A stretch of 64,000 nt of DNA, taken from Hyaloperonospora brassicae. Taxonomy: Eukaryota > Oomycota > Peronosporomycetes > Peronosporales > Peronosporaceae. The notes under the pieces were generated by a model, which was given only the letters and a program-made list of their open reading frames with translations, ran no database searches and was not told the origin of the DNA. The translations under genes and the position numbers were made by a program. The stretch is from positions 124,001 to 188,000 of the forward strand of contig CANTFL010000320.1 in NCBI GenBank assembly GCA_947650285.1, written 5' to 3'. Shown here piece by piece: positions 1 through 11,519 of the stretch. Within the stretch, counting starts at the first letter, position 1. Every line of letters begins with the position of its first letter.

Positions 1-406
1 AACATCAGAACAACAGTATCATATTAGTTATTGGAGGCTGACGTGTGTCATCCACCAAAATATGAGATTTCTGATAAGGTGTTAATTATGACATTAGTGT
101 ATAGATGAAGTATGTCTAGTCTGAGGTGTTCTTTCATATGTTAAATACACACAGTTCACTTCTCTTTGGTTATGATGGCGACACGTGTTTTCTAAGGCGT
201 ATTTTTATTATAATAGAGTCAAGTCTTTTTAAGACGCCGAATCGTCAGCACACTGTGTAGTCGATTTATTGAATTCTTGAGGCTATTAACCAGGACATGG
301 AACTGTCGCCTTGTTGACTCGTAAGGTCGAATTCTTGTGAAAAAACTACCTCTCTCACTAAGCAGAAAACCTGCCTCTGGCTAAAAGCTGTACCAGCTCC
401 GCTACA
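1..406 (+). repeat. Element A 5' LTR remnant (left end cut off)
   Basis: This stretch follows the 5' LTR of element B from roughly B position 14262 onward, although it is highly diverged. Shared pieces include the GGCTGACGTGTGTCA-like stretch near 37, the GAGGTGTTCTTT motif near 122 and the terminal AGCTCCGCTACA ending at 406. The bases after it (407-420) align with the primer-binding region of B. The first ~75 bp of the LTR would lie outside the window. Confidence 0.6.
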
Positions 407-789
407 CTTGATATCATTAGTAGAAAATGTACGCCTGAATATGTAACGGTCGATTAGTTTTGACGTCGGAACATTCCCCATATCTCATCATCATCAATCA
501 GTCGTTCTTTATAATCTGACATCTGCTTTGGGCGTATGGTATGTGGAGTTTGCTGTGTCGCAACGCCGGAACGTATTAAAATAAGGTCTCAAAAGCTTCG
601 CTCGCTGCCAAATTTACGGAGTGGGACATAACATAAACTGAGTCCAACGATTCCGCCTTCCCCACATGGGATAGTTGAAAGCTACAGCTCACTTGTATTT
701 TTGTGCCGCCTATCCAAGCATATCGCGCGCAAACACTCTTTCTCTTAGCTCGTCAGGGCACATATTAGCTGTCCGAATATGTCTAAGAG

Positions 790-1420
790 TTGCGGCCACT
801 CATGGCTTCTATGTTAAATGACCCTACCCCAGATGTAGTCCGTGTGACTGTATTCATGAAAGGATTAGTCCTGGCCCCACCAGAACCAAAGTCTTGTGTG
901 CTCTCCGTACTACGTAAATAAGGGCTGTCGAAAAAGCGCACAAAGCGGACTACATATTTAAGCTTGCAAAGCTTGGTTAGAATCTGTAAAACCCAAGCTA
1001 TGCTAGATCCGGCTCGATGTGCAATATAGTGTTTTCTATACCCAAACTCATAGATCTCAGAAATGCTGGAAGTAATGTGGGAAATGTAGCTGGACTTTGA
1101 TTCACCAAACAACATCGCGTCATCCGTCGCTGTTATACGTGCGGTTGCACGCAGCACTTACGTCCCACATGCCTTTTGCACAAGCAGCGCCATGACCACA
1201 TGGGTAGAATACCTGCCAAAAACCAGAACTTTGGTAAGGCACGCGAACCAGTGTGGTGGAGTGGCGATCGATCGTTTGAGGAGTCGATTCTAACTGTCCA
1301 TGGGCGCCCGGCCTACCGACCGACTTACGGACGGGGTATTCCAAATTCGTGGTGTAACTTATTAGAACCTTGTGTACCCATCGTTAGGTCGGGTTGCACT
1401 CTTTCAGGTAGACTCTAGTC
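790..1420 (+). pseudogene. Element A gag remnant with intact zinc knuckle
   Basis: Gag is the retrotransposon capsid and nucleocapsid precursor. A segment from about 800 aligns in translation with the B gag (a Met-Ala-x-Met-x-x-Asp-Pro block and a Phe-Met-x-Gly-Leu block). Downstream, codons at 1131, 1140, 1155 and 1170 supply Cys, Cys, His and Cys of a perfect C-x2-C-x4-H-x4-C nucleocapsid knuckle. The frame then stays open to about 1418 with a basic sequence similar to the B gag C-terminus. Upstream parts have stops and frameshifts, so this is not a functional gene. Confidence 0.6.
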
Positions 1421-1929
1421 AACGCGGAGCTTGGTCGTGTTTGAGATTGGTGCTGTAGCGTGAATCTCTTTACACAATAGCAAGTGTACTTGTAAGGTGC
1501 TCGATATAGGTCACTTTGATCTCTACAAGATCGCCTTGTCCAAAGTAGATCTGTATACCGCTAGCCTTATAACTATTTGAGCCGTCTCGAGATCTTGCAC
1601 TCTTTTCATTAACATGTTTGATGCGTCCGATCAAAAATAGGGTTTATGTTGAGGGACCCCGAACCCTGGCTAAACAATACAGGGATATATCTTGATTAAA
1701 TTATGTAATTTCTCATGATGTCGGGTGGCCCAATAATCCAACCCGGAAGAAAAGTAGACACGTGTACTTCAAAGCAAATTTAAGTTTGTTGATTCTAATC
1801 TATTAAACTTAAAACCACTAGCAAATCGATAGCCCTATCTGTATCACGACTTTCGACTCCACGAGTCATCGTCTTTAGAAGTGTGCTTATTTGTAGCTAT
1901 GTGGTGTTAAACAAGTGTGTTCTTTTTAG

Positions 1930-2260
1930 AGTCTAGCCGTGACCCATCATACTTGTATGCGAACGACCTTGGGGTTGCGATCTTTGATCGGGATCACGAG
2001 ATCGGACCGGGATCGCGATATTTGGCCGGGGTCGCGATCTCTAGTTAATCGATTAAATTTACAAGACCCCGTAATCTCTGTGTCATCTCGCGATCGCCAA
2101 CGATATTTGTCTTCATATTGCATAATTATATCAGAGTCACCAAATTTTTTACCCTTGTCATTAACGATCTCGCGATCGAGTGAGGTTGAGTACACGATCG
2201 ATAGCCACCCCTCCCGGATCGTATTCCCCAATGAGAGTCCTTTCGGACTTAACTGACGCC
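1930..2260. repeat. GATC/TCGCGATC-rich low-complexity block in element A
   Basis: The block contains repeated variants of GATCGGGATC and TCGCGATCTC between about 1975 and 2210. It has no counterpart in element B between gag and protease. It resembles the GATC-rich block inside the insertion at 42991-44845, so it may be a relic of that same LTR family. That link rests on composition, not on a clean alignment. Confidence 0.4.
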
Positions 2261-2475
2261 TACGATCTGTGTGCTTACAGTCCCAAATTCAATATTTGAA
2301 TTTTGTTATTGCTTTGCCAAAAATACGTCAACTCCCAGTAGATGTGGGTTGCCCTAATAGGGGTGAACGGGGTTCTGTAGTACCTAAGATCTTAGATCTC
2401 TATGCCTAAATTACAGAAGGTGTATTTATGGCCAAATTTTAATCTTGGAGCAATACTAAACGTGCGATATTAAAC

Positions 2476-3500
2476 TTGGACGATTCCCATCATTCAGGGG
2501 CATCAAGCATAAGTTTGTCGTCGTTGCCTGGCGGGGGGCAGTCGTATGCTGAAGTGCTGAGAGCGCAAAGTAGTGAAAACATCATCATTCGTCTGGCGTC
2601 AGGAACGTGTGTCATAGTGCCAAAGACTGCCATAAATGTAGGTGTGAAGTTTATGTACTTTGATAGCATGGAACGCCCCTAGGTCATTAATTTGAACACG
2701 GGGTATGATCTCATTATAGAGTGTCATAATCGGAACCTCACGAGCTAATGGGACGATAGGAGATAAAACGCTAGGCGCAATGCGCGCTGTGAGGCTTTGG
2801 AGAGTCATGAACCCATCACTGCTAGAAATCAAAGCGCTATTGGCGCGAATCACTGCCTAGATTTGCAAGTGTGCTGGACAATAATTTGTCAGAGTTACTT
2901 GACACCAAATATTTTGATGACGCAAGTACAGAGATAGATTAATGGATTGATAGTAATGCGTCACCTATCACGTTGACTGATGCTCATGGTGACGGTAGAT
3001 CACTATATTTCTCATGCATGAATAGCTTAAGGCCGATACAGTTCGAGCAGAGCTCGAAGGATGTGCGTTGAGTGTCACGTGGAATATCACTGAGTAAGGT
3101 GTTCCAATTAAAAAACACAGTATATGTTGGTCAAGACATCATCTCTCGTAATACACTATGGTTAGCGATAAACTAGTGAATATCTTGATTTGAACCTTGG
3201 TGAGAAGCAAGGCCTCGTTGAGAAGACTACAGCGACGCTCGGCAGAAACTTAAAAAAGCAACGCGTCTGTGTCATCACCAAGTGAAAATAGCAATAAGTT
3301 ACTATACGCAGTTGTCAAGGGGACAAAGTGACTGGAAGCGTTGCTAATAGCGTTGGTCTAAAAACTCTTCCTTCCTTGGATGCTCCGTTTGAGCTATACG
3401 GAATGTATGATGGTGGATTTGGTCAAGCCTTTAAGATAGGCGACTTCTACGACCTTGTGGTCATGCTCCCCAACCCTGTAATAACCTGATCATCACTTAA
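2476..3500 (+). pseudogene. Element A protease and protease-RT linker remnant
   Basis: The frame from 2476 reads a retropepsin-like strand (IIRLASGTCVIVPK) followed by VGVKFMYFDSMERP, matching the B protease region at 15991-16340. Around 2800-2840 the nucleotide sequence encoding HEP followed by KRYWRE is shared with B (16290-16340). From about 3340 to 3490 a linker (TLPSLDAPFELYGMYDG and following) matches B at 16960-17080. The catalytic DSG segment is not recognisable in A. Several stops break the frame. Confidence 0.6.
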
Positions 3501-3540
3501 GGACGAGTCTGTTTTCAAAATACCGAGAATTATACTTAAA

Positions 3541-3986
3541 AATCGGGGGGGGGGGCACTAGTCCTTTCGTACTGGAACACCAGTGCAGAGTCAACTCTCA
3601 TAGACAACAGTGAATGTCAGTGCCTTGCTATATATATGCAGACTACAGAGGAAGGGTAGACAGCCAAGGCAAAGACACAAGCTGTTGAAAAAATTAAAAT
3701 GTTCCATCTAATTTAATCATGGCCAATTTCTTTTGTTATCTGATTTATCTTAACTGATATATATTTACATAACTAAACATATGACGACGTTTACTCATCA
3801 CCTCTTGCGCGCGCCTAGCAGCGATTAATGGTTCGGAATAAACACAATGTTAATCAATTGGAAGAAGTTTGGGTCATCTCTACAATGTCTCTTTAATCCG
3901 TAATATTTATCAAGCATATATAACATATTATACTTTATTACGCTTATACACAACTGTGCTTTCATGTACTAAGCTACCCTGTTACA
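3541..3986 (-). repeat. Solo LTR (D/E family) nested in element A
   Basis: This 446 bp block aligns along its length with the 442 bp LTRs of element D, in the same orientation as D (reverse). Shared pieces include CCAGTGC near the left end, GACAACAGTGA, ACAGAGGAAGG, the ATGACGACGT region and CTAGCAGCGAT. It ends with CCCTGTTACA, like the family terminus. The left terminus is degraded into a run of G. Flanking A sequence resumes at 3987 and matches B near 18150. No internal gypsy genes accompany it, so it is a solo LTR. Confidence 0.7.
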
Positions 3987-6900
3987 CCTAAGGACCGAGG
4001 TGTATCTGATATCCTCAAAGATCCCATGGATCTCTTCTAACCTTTGGTCAAGGAGTTTCAGGAAGTGGTGTGTCACAATTGACCGTCCGTCTTACCTCTC
4101 GATAGAGATGTACGTCATGAGATGGACTTAGTTCCTAGATATAAGTTTTGCGTTGCAAGGAAGTGGATCTTACCAACGGAACAATGATACATCCTTGACG
4201 ACTTCTTTCGTGCAAAGCACGCGGCAGGAATGGTCCGCGAGAGCAAACCTCCGCATTCCACACCGGAATTCTGTTTAAAACCCCAATGGGAAGTGGCGCA
4301 TTGTTCATGCATACAATAAGCTTATTGTGACCACCATTCCGGCTCAGACACCAATCTCGAGAAAGGATGTTCTTCAGAACAATACGTCGGAATGTACTAT
4401 GTACAGTGCGCTTGACTTAGTCGATAATTATTACCCATTGCTCATGCGAGACAGCGATATATCGCTAACTGCGGTCAGCAAACTATGTGGTACGCTGCGG
4501 GGGTGGAGTGTAGCTCCTAAAGTCTTTTCAATACCCTGCCTTAATTTGATCGTCTCGTGATGGTTTTCAGATATCGTCGAGGAAACCCATAAACGTGCTC
4601 TAATGAAATTTTTGGTCATAGTCGCGCATAGAATTGTCGGTTTGATGTGAACAAATAATTTGATTATTTACTATCAGCAGTCAAGTACACGCGTACAAAT
4701 ATGCTGTATGCGAACGCATACAAATGCCTCTTTGGCGCTGAAGAAATCTATTTACTCGGATGCTTCATTGTTACCAAGGCTATCAAGCAAATTCTGCTAA
4801 GGTTAAAGCAAAGTTAATTGTCCGGTTCCTTAGAACCAAAGGGATGTCATCAAGTGGCTGATATCGCCAACTACTTTCACAAGTTCAGTGCAAACTACGT
4901 AGATATAACTCGGCCGTTATCCCACATCCAATGTAGGAAATGTATTCGTGCTGGACTAATACACAAAACGATGCTTTTAAATTTGTTTAAAAGAGTCGCC
5001 TTTAGGCGTCGGTATCGTCTCTTCCAGATCCTGCGCAGTCCTTCAGTGTCGTTTGTGACGTTTATGACTTTTACATTGGCTGTGTATCGTTAAAATATGA
5101 TTCCGATGGCCATGAGCGTGCTATCGAGTATGATTCTCGCCAAATGAAAGCTGCAGAAAAGAGCTATTCAGTTGATGACATAGCGTTGCTTGCATCAAAG
5201 TATGCTCTCGTCAAATTCAGTGTTCATCTTCTTCGCTCCTAGCCTTTGTGATCGATACCGATAGTGCGTCAATAGGCACTGCTCTACAGCCGCCCCATAT
5301 TTTTTAGAGATAAACAAGTCGGCTCTTTTTCTTTGCCGAGCACAAATTTCAGGCTCAGTTTATACCGGGCGAGCAAAACCAGTTAACCGATGAATTATCG
5401 CGCAGACCTGACTATAAGCTTGCTGATATGACGACTCTTTAGTTGTCAGTCACTGATCTAATTCTTACGACTTACGCAAATAGATGGGCACTGAGCACCT
5501 CTACTACGTGCCATTTAGGAGAGGAGTTCAAGGAATCAGATAGAATTGTCCGCACGCCTACGTGCGCGGCTACACCGATATTCCATCGATCAAGACCTGT
5601 TGTGTTACAGCACGGATGTGGAAGATACACTTCGTATCGTTTTCCCTCATGATGAGGAGTTGAAGTACCGAAATCTTTAAAAGGCGCATGATACTGGGTA
5701 GAGATGTCATCTCGGTCGAGGGAAGACGTATGTCTCACTTACCTTTACCTATTGGTAGCCCAAACTTTATAAATGGATCAGCAATTATGTGCGTACGTGT
5801 TAGACGTGTCAACTAGTCTAGATCAAGTACACGCGGTTGCACCGCTATCTATTGTGCCTGTACCCAAGGGGTTTTGGAAGTCCATTAGCATGAACTTCTT
5901 GTTCAATTTACCGAAAAAATCCTTTGGAAATACGGGATTTGTGGACTTTGTTCATTTTGTTGACCATTTGAGCTAGATATTTCACTTGGCAGCTGGACCG
6001 GATATCATTCATAATGAAGGTACAGATATGCTGTTAATCGATCGAGTATTTCGAAAATGCGGTTTCCGTTGGCAATTTTTCGGATAGAGATCCTGGCTTC
6101 ACTGGTAAGGTTCGATATTCCGTCTTTAAAGCGCTTGGCACACGATTTGACATGTCCACAGCGGATCATCTGCAGAATGATGCTCAAACCGAGCAAGTAA
6201 ATTGCATCATCGGTGCCATCTTGCGCAGTGTTTGCGCTGAAACGCCTAAGCGTTGGAGTTCGATGATCCTTGTCGTTGAGTTGCGTTGAAAAACACCGCG
6301 CATGCCTTTATTGGCTACACACCGTTCTATGTGACCGGTCTCACACACCCTCCCGTTCCATTAGCGCTACCACAACGCGTTTTAGGGCTTCATGGGGAAG
6401 AGATGACCGATTGGCCTGCTGATATCATCCCTGCACTGGTGACAAACAAAAATGTGAGTTTCTCTCAAATCTATCGAGCGTCTTACGACATGTGCGTGAT
6501 TTACTGACTGATAGCCAAGAAAGACACAAAAAAATAATGTTAAAGGCAGAGGTTGTATTGAAGGTTACATGATCGGATACCAAAATCTATTCAATGCTAA
6601 AAAAACCTACCTACAAATGTAATCTGCGCTGTCTTCAAGACAAAGTTGCGTCCGCGCTTCGTCGGACCATCCACGGTCGTCGCTATAAGAGATTTTCATA
6701 TACGCTAAAACTTCCGCGCAAGCTGAGCACACACCCTGTGTTCTACCTGGGCTAACTTCATTCGTATCGGGGTCCGTCCTACGTGAAATTAGAGGCTCTT
6801 GCGCCGCAACATTTGGCCTTACTATCGGCGCTGAATCCAAATCAGGATGTCAAGCTGAGTCTCCATCCAATTTTGATCCAATTTCACCGTCTGAAGGCGG

Positions 6901-7190
6901 GTGTGCGTCGTGTCAAGCACACTCTGGGTCTTACCCACGGTGTCTCTGAGATAATTTGCGTCGACACGTAGCTTCTCATAGTATTTTCGGTAAACCGACC
7001 TCTACATACGATGCTTAATGAGCGCGGAACCGACCGAAGCCCTGTGGAGAGATATAGAAACTTCGTCGTCATAATCAATATTATAATTAATGAATAGGCG
7101 CAGAGCACAGTTTCAGAGAACTCATGGGACTATGACGTAACCCTTCGGCAGGATTGCCCATACGCCATAAAAGATTTCTAAACATCGCAG
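3987..7190 (+). pseudogene. Element A pol remnant: RT, RNase H, integrase, chromodomain
   Basis: Translated fragments follow gypsy pol in order. At 4000-4330 there is an RT N-terminal region (ending near a FCLKPQWEV-like stretch). At 4327-4560 come RT palm residues (TIPAQTPISRKD, then MYSALDLVD, whose Asp is the first catalytic Asp position). At 4690-5440 come the RT connection and RNase H. At 5440-6970 integrase is seen (YKWISNYVRTC region near 5770, then NEDGTDMLLIDRVF near 6015, then a viral-like VNxI block). At 7037-7170 there is a chromodomain relic ending SENSWDYDVTLRQD. Stops and frameshifts occur roughly every 50-100 codons. It is certainly non-functional. Confidence 0.65.
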
Positions 7191-7200
7191 CAAGGGTCTT

Positions 7201-8280
7201 CCTGCGACCGAAAACGCTTCGAACCAATTATGATGTGAGGTCTCAAATGCTCCGCAACAAATAGATGGAATTTGTGGCTTCCGGCGTAGCCGAACGATAT
7301 CGCCAACGATTATACAACTCGCCTCTAATCCCGATTTTGGCGTATTTACTGTTCAATTGTTCTATACGAACATTATCCACGCTGGCACTTGCACTTGGAG
7401 CCATTAATCGGCTAGAAGGTCGTTTTTTTTGCACTCAACAAATGAATTGGTGTCTCAATATATGGATATTCGCATGCTAACACGATAATGGGCATACTTT
7501 CATTCTGCCAAATCGTCTCACGACGAGCTATGCTCTTTATGAGAGCTTTATGTTGACCTTGCGTGGTGAAATAAGGTTTAAGGTACATCTCGTTCAGTAC
7601 CTATCGAAAGGCAATGTGCTCGGACGAGGAACCCTTTGGGCCTGTAAACCGTGTCAACAGACTACGACCCAACGTTTGACGGCGACGTTAGTCGGATGTC
7701 GGAAAATCATAGCGCAAACAACTTTAGAGGACCCTGTCGATCTTAGAGCTACGAAGAGCACTATCCTCTTAATAAATTAAGTGGAGCGGCTATCAATTTT
7801 ACGGCTTGTGTCGAAGCAGCCGATCTAGTGTACAAAACAAAAACGAAAGTTTAGAATCGCCATCTTTTGATCGCGCAAACATTCGAGCCCTACGCGTCAC
7901 GAACTTTCCATGTACAGTGAGCTACAAAAATTGGGTTGAAAAAGGAGCTATCTCACCGCGCCCAACATGAATATGGATTGCGAAAAGCTTAAATATTAAT
8001 GGAAGCAGCTTTACCGACAAAATAAGACAAAGTTGGGGAATAATTAGCGCGTCGTTGTATGACCTGAAAACATGTGAGCAACGAAGTAAATGCGTTCATG
8101 CCAGATGTATCGAGGCCATACAGCGGGGAGTCCAGTACGACGGTACCGACGTTTCATTTGACATACCTACGTCGATTAGCACGAGTTCGTGCATTGCACC
8201 TTGAAATGGTCGGTTGCAATTCGGACAGATAATGCATTTACGGTACAATTACTATCCTTACCGTTACATCTTCTCTACCA
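7201..8280. other. No gene recognised
   Basis: The right edge of element A fades out here. Open frames are short (under about 76 codons) and match nothing I recognise. The stretch could hold the degraded 3' part of element A, but I could not align it with the B antisense frame or the B 3' LTR. Confidence 0.4.
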
Positions 8281-8403
8281 GTACTTGAACTTGAATTTTC
8301 TTACGATCAATCAAACGCAGGGTACTTGAACTTGAATTTTCTTACGATCAATCAAACGCAGGGTACTTGAACTTGAATTTTCTTACGATCAATCAAACGC
8401 AGG
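8281..8403. repeat. Perfect 41-bp tandem repeat, three copies
   Basis: Three exact head-to-tail copies of a 41 bp unit (8281-8321, 8322-8362, 8363-8403) begin GTACTTGAACTTGAATTTTC and end CAAACGCAGG. No base differs between copies, whereas the surrounding DNA is full of old decayed repeats. This points to a recent expansion or to an assembly artefact. 41 is not a multiple of 3, so the repeat is unlikely to be coding. Confidence 0.95.
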
Positions 8404-10150
8404 GCATCTCAGACGAGCACAATATGAACAGTGTGTGTTACTGGGGGTGTCATACCCGATGCCATGTAGTCTCGTGATAATATACTTATTTTCCGTAATG
8501 CAACAACAAGACATAATTGCGTGCAGTCAAGCGAATATGATACGAATGCCTGTTTCTCAATAGCATCTCGGTTTTTTATCGGTGTGTTGCACAATGGGGG
8601 TTAAATATCAGTATGCTATCAGGGTGTGTGTGCCGTATGCTAAACTTATTTACGATCTCAAGACACGTGTCTTATCCAGATCAAAATGGGAGCTTAATTG
8701 TATATCTTCTTACATCAAAATAACACCTAAGAACATGCATTCAATACAGACATCAATGTTCTGATTAATACATCCTAAAAGATCACGTAATTCGGTGGAT
8801 GACACACATCAGGCCCCAAGAACCGATATTGTGGTTTAATTTTATCTTAAATAGGACTCCGTCTCTTGTGTAAGCCATAAACGTTGTGTAAGCTCGATAA
8901 AGTTTATGTGCTTGTCTTCCTGTCTGCTTACTTCGATTTACTTCTCTTTATCAAACAACAATTAAATAAATCATGGGATGCCTTGCTGTCTACTCAGCAA
9001 AATTTGGGTCCACCTGTCACCGCCATCGCTATAGAAGACCAGTTATCCTATCAACGGTTCTTTTGAAACTTTCAACTGAGCCACAATTCTGTCTACACGA
9101 ACCTGCATATCGCTGTGCGGGTATTTTGCCCACTTTGGCGAGATCGTTTTGCTGCGAGTGTGTCATTCGATTTGATTGTTACTCTCGTCAGAGGACAATT
9201 GACTTCATAAATATGCTTGTTTCGAATTAAATCGTAAAAGAGCTTAGCTTGCTTCGCATGTGACCACATATACGGTTATGATCGTCTGAGCAAAGTTTTT
9301 GTTTCACTCATTGTATCGTCCTGCAAATATCACAGCAGTGTATATTCGCTGATGCTCTGAGCAGTTTAGCCTCGTCGAATGGTTGCATTATGTACACTAT
9401 TCTTTTTTTGTGGTGATGTCTACCTGATCTTGTGTCCATCGTTCGTGCAGCTTTGCTTTAAACTGCGACTGGTTTTTATCACGCGTATCTTGCTGGCTGT
9501 ACGAATCTTGTTATCAATTCATCTTGACCCTGTGGCCTGTGGCTGAAACTGACGGAACGAAAAGCATTGTCGTCGGTATCATCCAATACGGACAGATTTC
9601 GTTATGCATCAACTTCCGCAGACTTGTCGTCAAAGACTTGGTGCGTTCATCGGTGATATACTGTTTGTCCTGACGTCACTACCAGCTAGAAACTCACACG
9701 CACATCGTACGTACATGAATGGAAGAAAGCTCGGACTAGATCAGCTAATGAGTCTAGCCCGGGTTTTGTGATAACCGTTACAATATCTAACATTTGAGAC
9801 AAGACATACATAGAGACCATGCCCTGGTACTTACCGACAACATAGAATAAGCGCAGGACCGAAAGAGAGTGGAAGCGACTGTCTGATCATCGAGTTCACA
9901 CTCGCAAGATATCTGTCGATCTTAAAGCCAGAGCAGCAACTCTGGTGCCTGCTTTCGATCCGGCAGTTTAATGTGACTCATCTCGGTTTGGTACGCTATC
10001 TGTCTGTTCGAGAACACCACGACATATAAAGAAGCGCGCACTTTATGATTTTCAAAGTGAGCCCCCTCTCTGTTCTTGTGTAGCTCCTACGCAGATGCCT
10101 CGTCCACATTAAGCAAATTCGTGAGCTCTAGATTCTACAGTGACCTCGAT
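8404..10150. other. No gene recognised
   Basis: Only short open frames occur here (up to 85 codons near 8973-9230), and none has a recognisable domain. No LTR or transposon similarity to other parts of the window was seen. Confidence 0.4.
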
Positions 10151-10154
10151 GCTC

Positions 10155-10435
10155 ACGAGCAGAGCTCGGTCTCGCTCGATTTATCAGGCCGCAATTCGCA
10201 CCGAACATAGTGGCCACAATCTTTTTGCTCAAGAGCTCAGCGCGGCCTCATTCGAGTTATTGGCTGGTATGCGCACCGAACATAGTGGCCGCGGCCTCAT
10301 TCGATTTATTAGCAGGTTTGCGCACCAAATTTAGCGGCCGCCGCCTTTTTCCTCACGAACTCGCTAGACCTCATTCGAATTATAACGGTGCAATGCACGC
10401 CGGACATAAGGGCCACCGCTTTTTGCCTTGTTTTG
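10155..10435. repeat. Imperfect tandem repeat array, about four units
   Basis: A core of about 49 bp recurs four times. It has the form CTCATTCGATTTATTGGCAG followed by a CGCACCGAACATAGTGGCC-like end. Units start near 10174, 10248, 10297 and 10369. Some units are separated by a 30 bp spacer containing CTTTTTGCTCAAGAGCTC or CTTTTTCCTCACGAACTC. Two plus-strand frames stay open across it (10140-10334 and 10210-10443), but this can come from the repeat composition alone. No protein family is recognised. Confidence 0.75.
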
Positions 10436-10620
10436 TTTATTGATTCTTCGTATCATCCGTAAACATTCGACGGACCCGTCTCGTGACTGCTAATGGCGGG
10501 CGGTGATGATTGGCCCGGTGATGATTTGCAAAGCCATGCGTGTGGTTAGAATCCTTTTGTTGCCGTTAACATATTCAAGTTGTTATTGTAGAATGCCAGC
10601 ATTCGTGTGCGTATGGACAC

Positions 10621-11068
10621 TGTAACGAAGCACGCCTTGTGTCAATTAAACACAAAGTTGTGTGCATTCGACGTCACGTACACGTGATGGGAGGGAGCGC
10701 ACCGAAGTAGGCAGAACTCAAAAGTTCTGTCTGAGGAAAAAAGTAGAAATTAATGTATAATAGTTATGTTTGTTAATAAACCATCTTTTGTCTTCAGCTA
10801 ACTATATTAAACTACAATCTCCTATGTGGGTTTCTTGCTCACCATCCATTGCGCGCGTCCAGCAGCGATTGGTGGTTAATCTGGTTGATGTACCGTCAGC
10901 ATTAACCATCAGGTGGAGCAACCCATCAAAGAAATGTTACCCTCGGGGGTAATATTCCTTCAACCTTACTCTTTGGAAGTAATGTCAATTGAAAATTATC
11001 CAAATAGATAATGTTCAAAATTGATACGAAAATATCAAATTTTTACGTAACGGGCTCACCCCGTTACA
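10621..11068 (-). repeat. Solo LTR (E 3'-LTR subfamily), 448 bp
   Basis: In reverse orientation this block starts TGTAACGGGGTGAGCCCG and ends TTCGTTACA. It aligns along its whole length with the LTR at 55966-56409. Shared pieces include TATTTGGATAATGTTCA (with small changes), GGTTGAAGGAATATTACC, GGTACATCAACCAGATTAAC and ACACAAGGCGTGC. It is flanked by GACAC on the left and GAAAC on the right, an imperfect 5 bp target-site duplication. No intact internal genes adjoin it. It lies about 450 bp upstream of the effector gene start. Confidence 0.8.
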
Positions 11069-11099
11069 GAAACCGTTTTAAGAAATTGCTCCGCAGTCG

Positions 11100-11440
11100 T
11101 TTGATGACCTGTATATGTGATTAACTGATGAGTTTAGGCCGCCTGGCTTTATTCAAGATATTCAGCGAAGCATCTCTATGAAGAAGAGGAAGTCGGATAC
11201 ATGATCGGATCAGTACTGGTCGACACAGATTATGTATGAAAACCGGATCTAAGAGCTAGCGAATGGTGCAGAACAGTGCGAAGACCAGATCTGGGAGCTG
11301 GCAGTCGCCACGGAGAATCGCTACGACGAGATCTAAAAGCTGGCGGTCGCCCCAGAGTGATTATGGGACCAGTGGGAGATAGTGGGGGCTGACACGGCGA
11401 TCAGATCCGGAAGCTAGCTTCAGTGGTCAAAGGCTAGGCG
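11100..11440 (+). pseudogene. Broken coiled-coil coding fragment next to the solo LTR
   Basis: In one plus-strand frame the sequence reads FRPPGFIQDI, then repeated units of about 13-14 residues of the type DQIWELAVATEN and DEI-stop-KLAVAPE, interrupted by several stops. This looks like the relic of a heptad-like coiled-coil protein. Its position just inside an LTR, on the strand opposite to that LTR, mirrors the antisense frames of elements B, D and E, so it may be the remains of such a frame. That is inference. It is not part of the effector gene. Confidence 0.35.
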
Positions 11441-11491
11441 GCGCTTGGTTGGTCCTGAGCTTGTGGCTACGAAATTTCACGATTTGGTTTC

Positions 11492-11506
11492 TCATTCCCC
11501 AAAGTT
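11492..11506 (+). promoter_or_regulatory. Oomycete Inr-like core promoter of the effector gene
   Basis: The sequence TCATTCCCCAAAGTT matches the oomycete initiator consensus (TCATTYYNCA followed by an A/T-rich end) at nearly all positions. The presumed start-site A is at 11494, only 26 bp before the ATG at 11520, in line with the short 5' leaders of oomycete genes. This site argues that translation starts at 11520, because any longer open frame upstream would not be in the transcript. Confidence 0.6.
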
Positions 11507-11519
11507 CTCAATCGACCCG

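Larger units (their letters stand above)
1..7200 (+). mobile_element. Element A: decayed Ty3/gypsy retrotransposon (chromodomain family)
   Basis: This is an old gypsy element whose left end lies outside the window. Segments similar to element B (14187-22612) occur in the same order: LTR remnant, primer site, gag with zinc knuckle, protease, a protease-RT linker, RT, RNase H, integrase and chromodomain. Every coding segment has many stops and frameshifts, so A is much older than B. A solo LTR of another family sits between the linker and RT. The right limit is approximate, because similarity to B fades after the chromodomain relic and no 3' LTR is seen. Confidence 0.75.

Noticed and set aside
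8400..8600. Possible CRISPR-like array at the 41-bp repeats
   Set aside because: The copies are directly abutting with no unique spacers, and the sequence is eukaryotic.
11445..11519. N-terminal extension of the effector (MVGPELVATKFHDLVSHSPK)
   Set aside because: The first codon is TTG, there is no ATG before 11520, an Inr-like promoter lies at 11492 inside the extension, and a signal peptide begins exactly at 11520.
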